In this document: piece by piece, positions 18,616 to 19,565 of the stretch
Numbering within the stretch: the stretch's first letter is position 1
Layout of the letters: every line of letters begins with the position of its first letter
Origin: Gymnopilus junonius
Taxonomy: Eukaryota > Basidiomycota > Agaricomycetes > Agaricales > Galerinaceae
Assembly: GCA_015501075.1 (NCBI GenBank)
Contig: JADNYJ010000588.1
Coordinates: 1 to 19,565 of the forward strand
Reading direction: 5' to 3'
Length of the DNA: 19,565 nt
Position numbers and translations under genes: made by a program
Notes under the pieces: model-generated
Seen by the model: the letters and a program-made list of their open reading frames with translations, nothing else
Databases searched by the model: none
What the model was told of the DNA's origin: nothing

Positions 18616-19565
18616 CAATGATCGTCTTCATTATCTTCTGCATAGTAAATCCTCTTTAGGTGGTATATACAGTATATCAAATTTCTATCTTCTTGTGTTT
18701 TCAGCCAAGTAAGGTCTGAAAGGAGGTGCACTCGTCCTTCCTCTCTGCACGTCGATTTCGTCTGAATGCCATCATGGAACCATACCGTCCCAGTACGATC
18801 GAGCAATCTCACAGTAAAATGTCCCCCTCCTGAATATATAATTCCAGATAGTCCCAGAGTCTCCAGTACACCTGTATTTGTCGTTAGCTTAAGTTCTAAG
18901 CTAGGCAACATTCGGCCGTCTGGGTTTACCTGCACAACCATCATCTCCGGGACATTTTCCACACTTACATGCCTATGAAGTGTTTGTGTAGCTCTGTCTG
19001 ATTCACATTGTAGGCACTTTTTATCAGTGTCCCGTCGATTATTAGGGGAATAGCATCTGCAACACTGGGACTGTCGTACAATCTTTCTATATGTAGCATC
19101 GACATGAAGTTTCTGAAAAACGCAGATGGGTCTCGTTGATGCCCGCAATGGAGACATTTTTCTGTGCATATACCATGAACATTTCTTCCAAACATAGATG
19201 TTATCAAAGAACTTATGTCACCATATTCCGCACCCATAGGAAAGCTAACCTGGTCATCGATATGTAAATCTTTTCTCACCAAATCTCGAGCCTGCTCCAG
19301 CATAATGGCTCGACTTGCGACCATTTTGAATTGTTCACATAGTTTATCCATATATTTGCTATATTTAACAAGCATGCAGTCCAGCTGTGCGGACGCTGAT
19401 TCCAGACATTAAATAAAATCATGAATAGAGTATCATATGGACAGCTGTAGTTCACGTTGTCCCAGACCAGACCTCTGGGGCAGACATCAATAGATACATT
19501 AGTCTGTCTCACATGCTTGGTCACTTGTATTTTTTCTTCTGTATTCTGTGCAAGTTTTTTTATGC
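18615..19565 (-). pseudogene. UCH/USP-like cysteine peptidase coding region, partial and frameshifted (probably from a mobile element)
   Basis: The frame is open to the right edge, so the N-terminus lies outside the window. NYSCPYDTLFMILFNVW carries a candidate catalytic Cys (codon 19443-19441). GGGHFTVRLLD carries the candidate His (codon 18821-18819), and VWFHDG the third residue. Between them are two Cys pairs (CTEKCLHC and KCLQC), a likely zinc site of the type seen in ubiquitin-specific proteases. The order Cys box, CxxC, CxxC, His box fits the peptidase C19 fold. The region lies in three frames (19524-19276, 19375-18965, 19169-18615), shifting near 19380 and near 19040, with no clear introns at either place, so it is probably decayed. 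From memory, peptidase domains of this kind with a VW..NYSC.YD start occur in basidiomycete mobile elements. A host deubiquitinase is less likely. Confidence 0.55.

Noticed and set aside
1..19565. tRNA, rRNA or CRISPR features
   Set aside because: No tRNA A/B box pair with a cloverleaf, no rRNA core sequence and no regular spacer array was seen on either strand by eye.

Overview
The window looks like nuclear DNA of a filamentous basidiomycete (probably Agaricomycetes). Genes are split by many short GT..AG introns (about 50-120 nt), the one clearly conserved gene is a eukaryotic PI3-kinase regulatory subunit, and the flanks are AT-rich and full of degenerate transposon-like material. No bacterial features (operons, Shine-Dalgarno sites, CRISPR) are present.

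Layout. 1-510: AT-rich intergenic DNA with a tandem hairpin repeat. 511-1069 (-): a small four-exon gene for a 114-aa membrane or secreted coiled-coil protein (copy A). 1070-2614: mostly empty, with one copy of a dispersed repeat core and a decayed C-terminal gene fragment. 2615-4144 (-): a six-exon gene for an unrecognised 212-aa protein, split in its first exon by a 565-bp non-autonomous hAT-like element with a perfect 8-bp target duplication. 4641-11347 (-): VPS15 (p150/PIK3R4), a complete 17-exon model of 1813 codons with kinase, HEAT and WD40 regions. 11348-13549: VPS15 upstream DNA, then gene-poor sequence with a 150-bp foldback repeat. 13550-15410 (+): a frame-broken N-terminal portion of a HUL5/UBE3C-type HECT E3 ligase without its HECT domain, followed by a further spliceable coding-like segment to about 15786. 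15792-17279: nested direct repeats, 36-nt hairpins and an AACTGG-rich MITE-like element. 17495-18063 (+): copy B of the small four-exon gene (115 aa). 18064-18614: repeats and two more hairpins. 18615-19565 (-): a frameshifted, right-truncated cysteine-peptidase (UCH/USP-like) coding region, probably from a mobile element.

VPS15 is the only gene with a secure cellular role: it is the pseudokinase scaffold of the Vps34 PI3-kinase complexes in autophagy and endosomal sorting. The least expected finding is the A/B pair. These two divergently placed paralogues are invisible as single ORFs, but their first three exons have identical lengths (70, 72 and 96 nt) and identical intron phases, and both proteins share a hydrophobic N-terminus, a Gly-rich middle with a conserved YNHIV.NGVG motif and a C-terminal heptad coiled coil. 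The second is the hAT insertion, where removing the element and one target duplication leaves one continuous reading frame.
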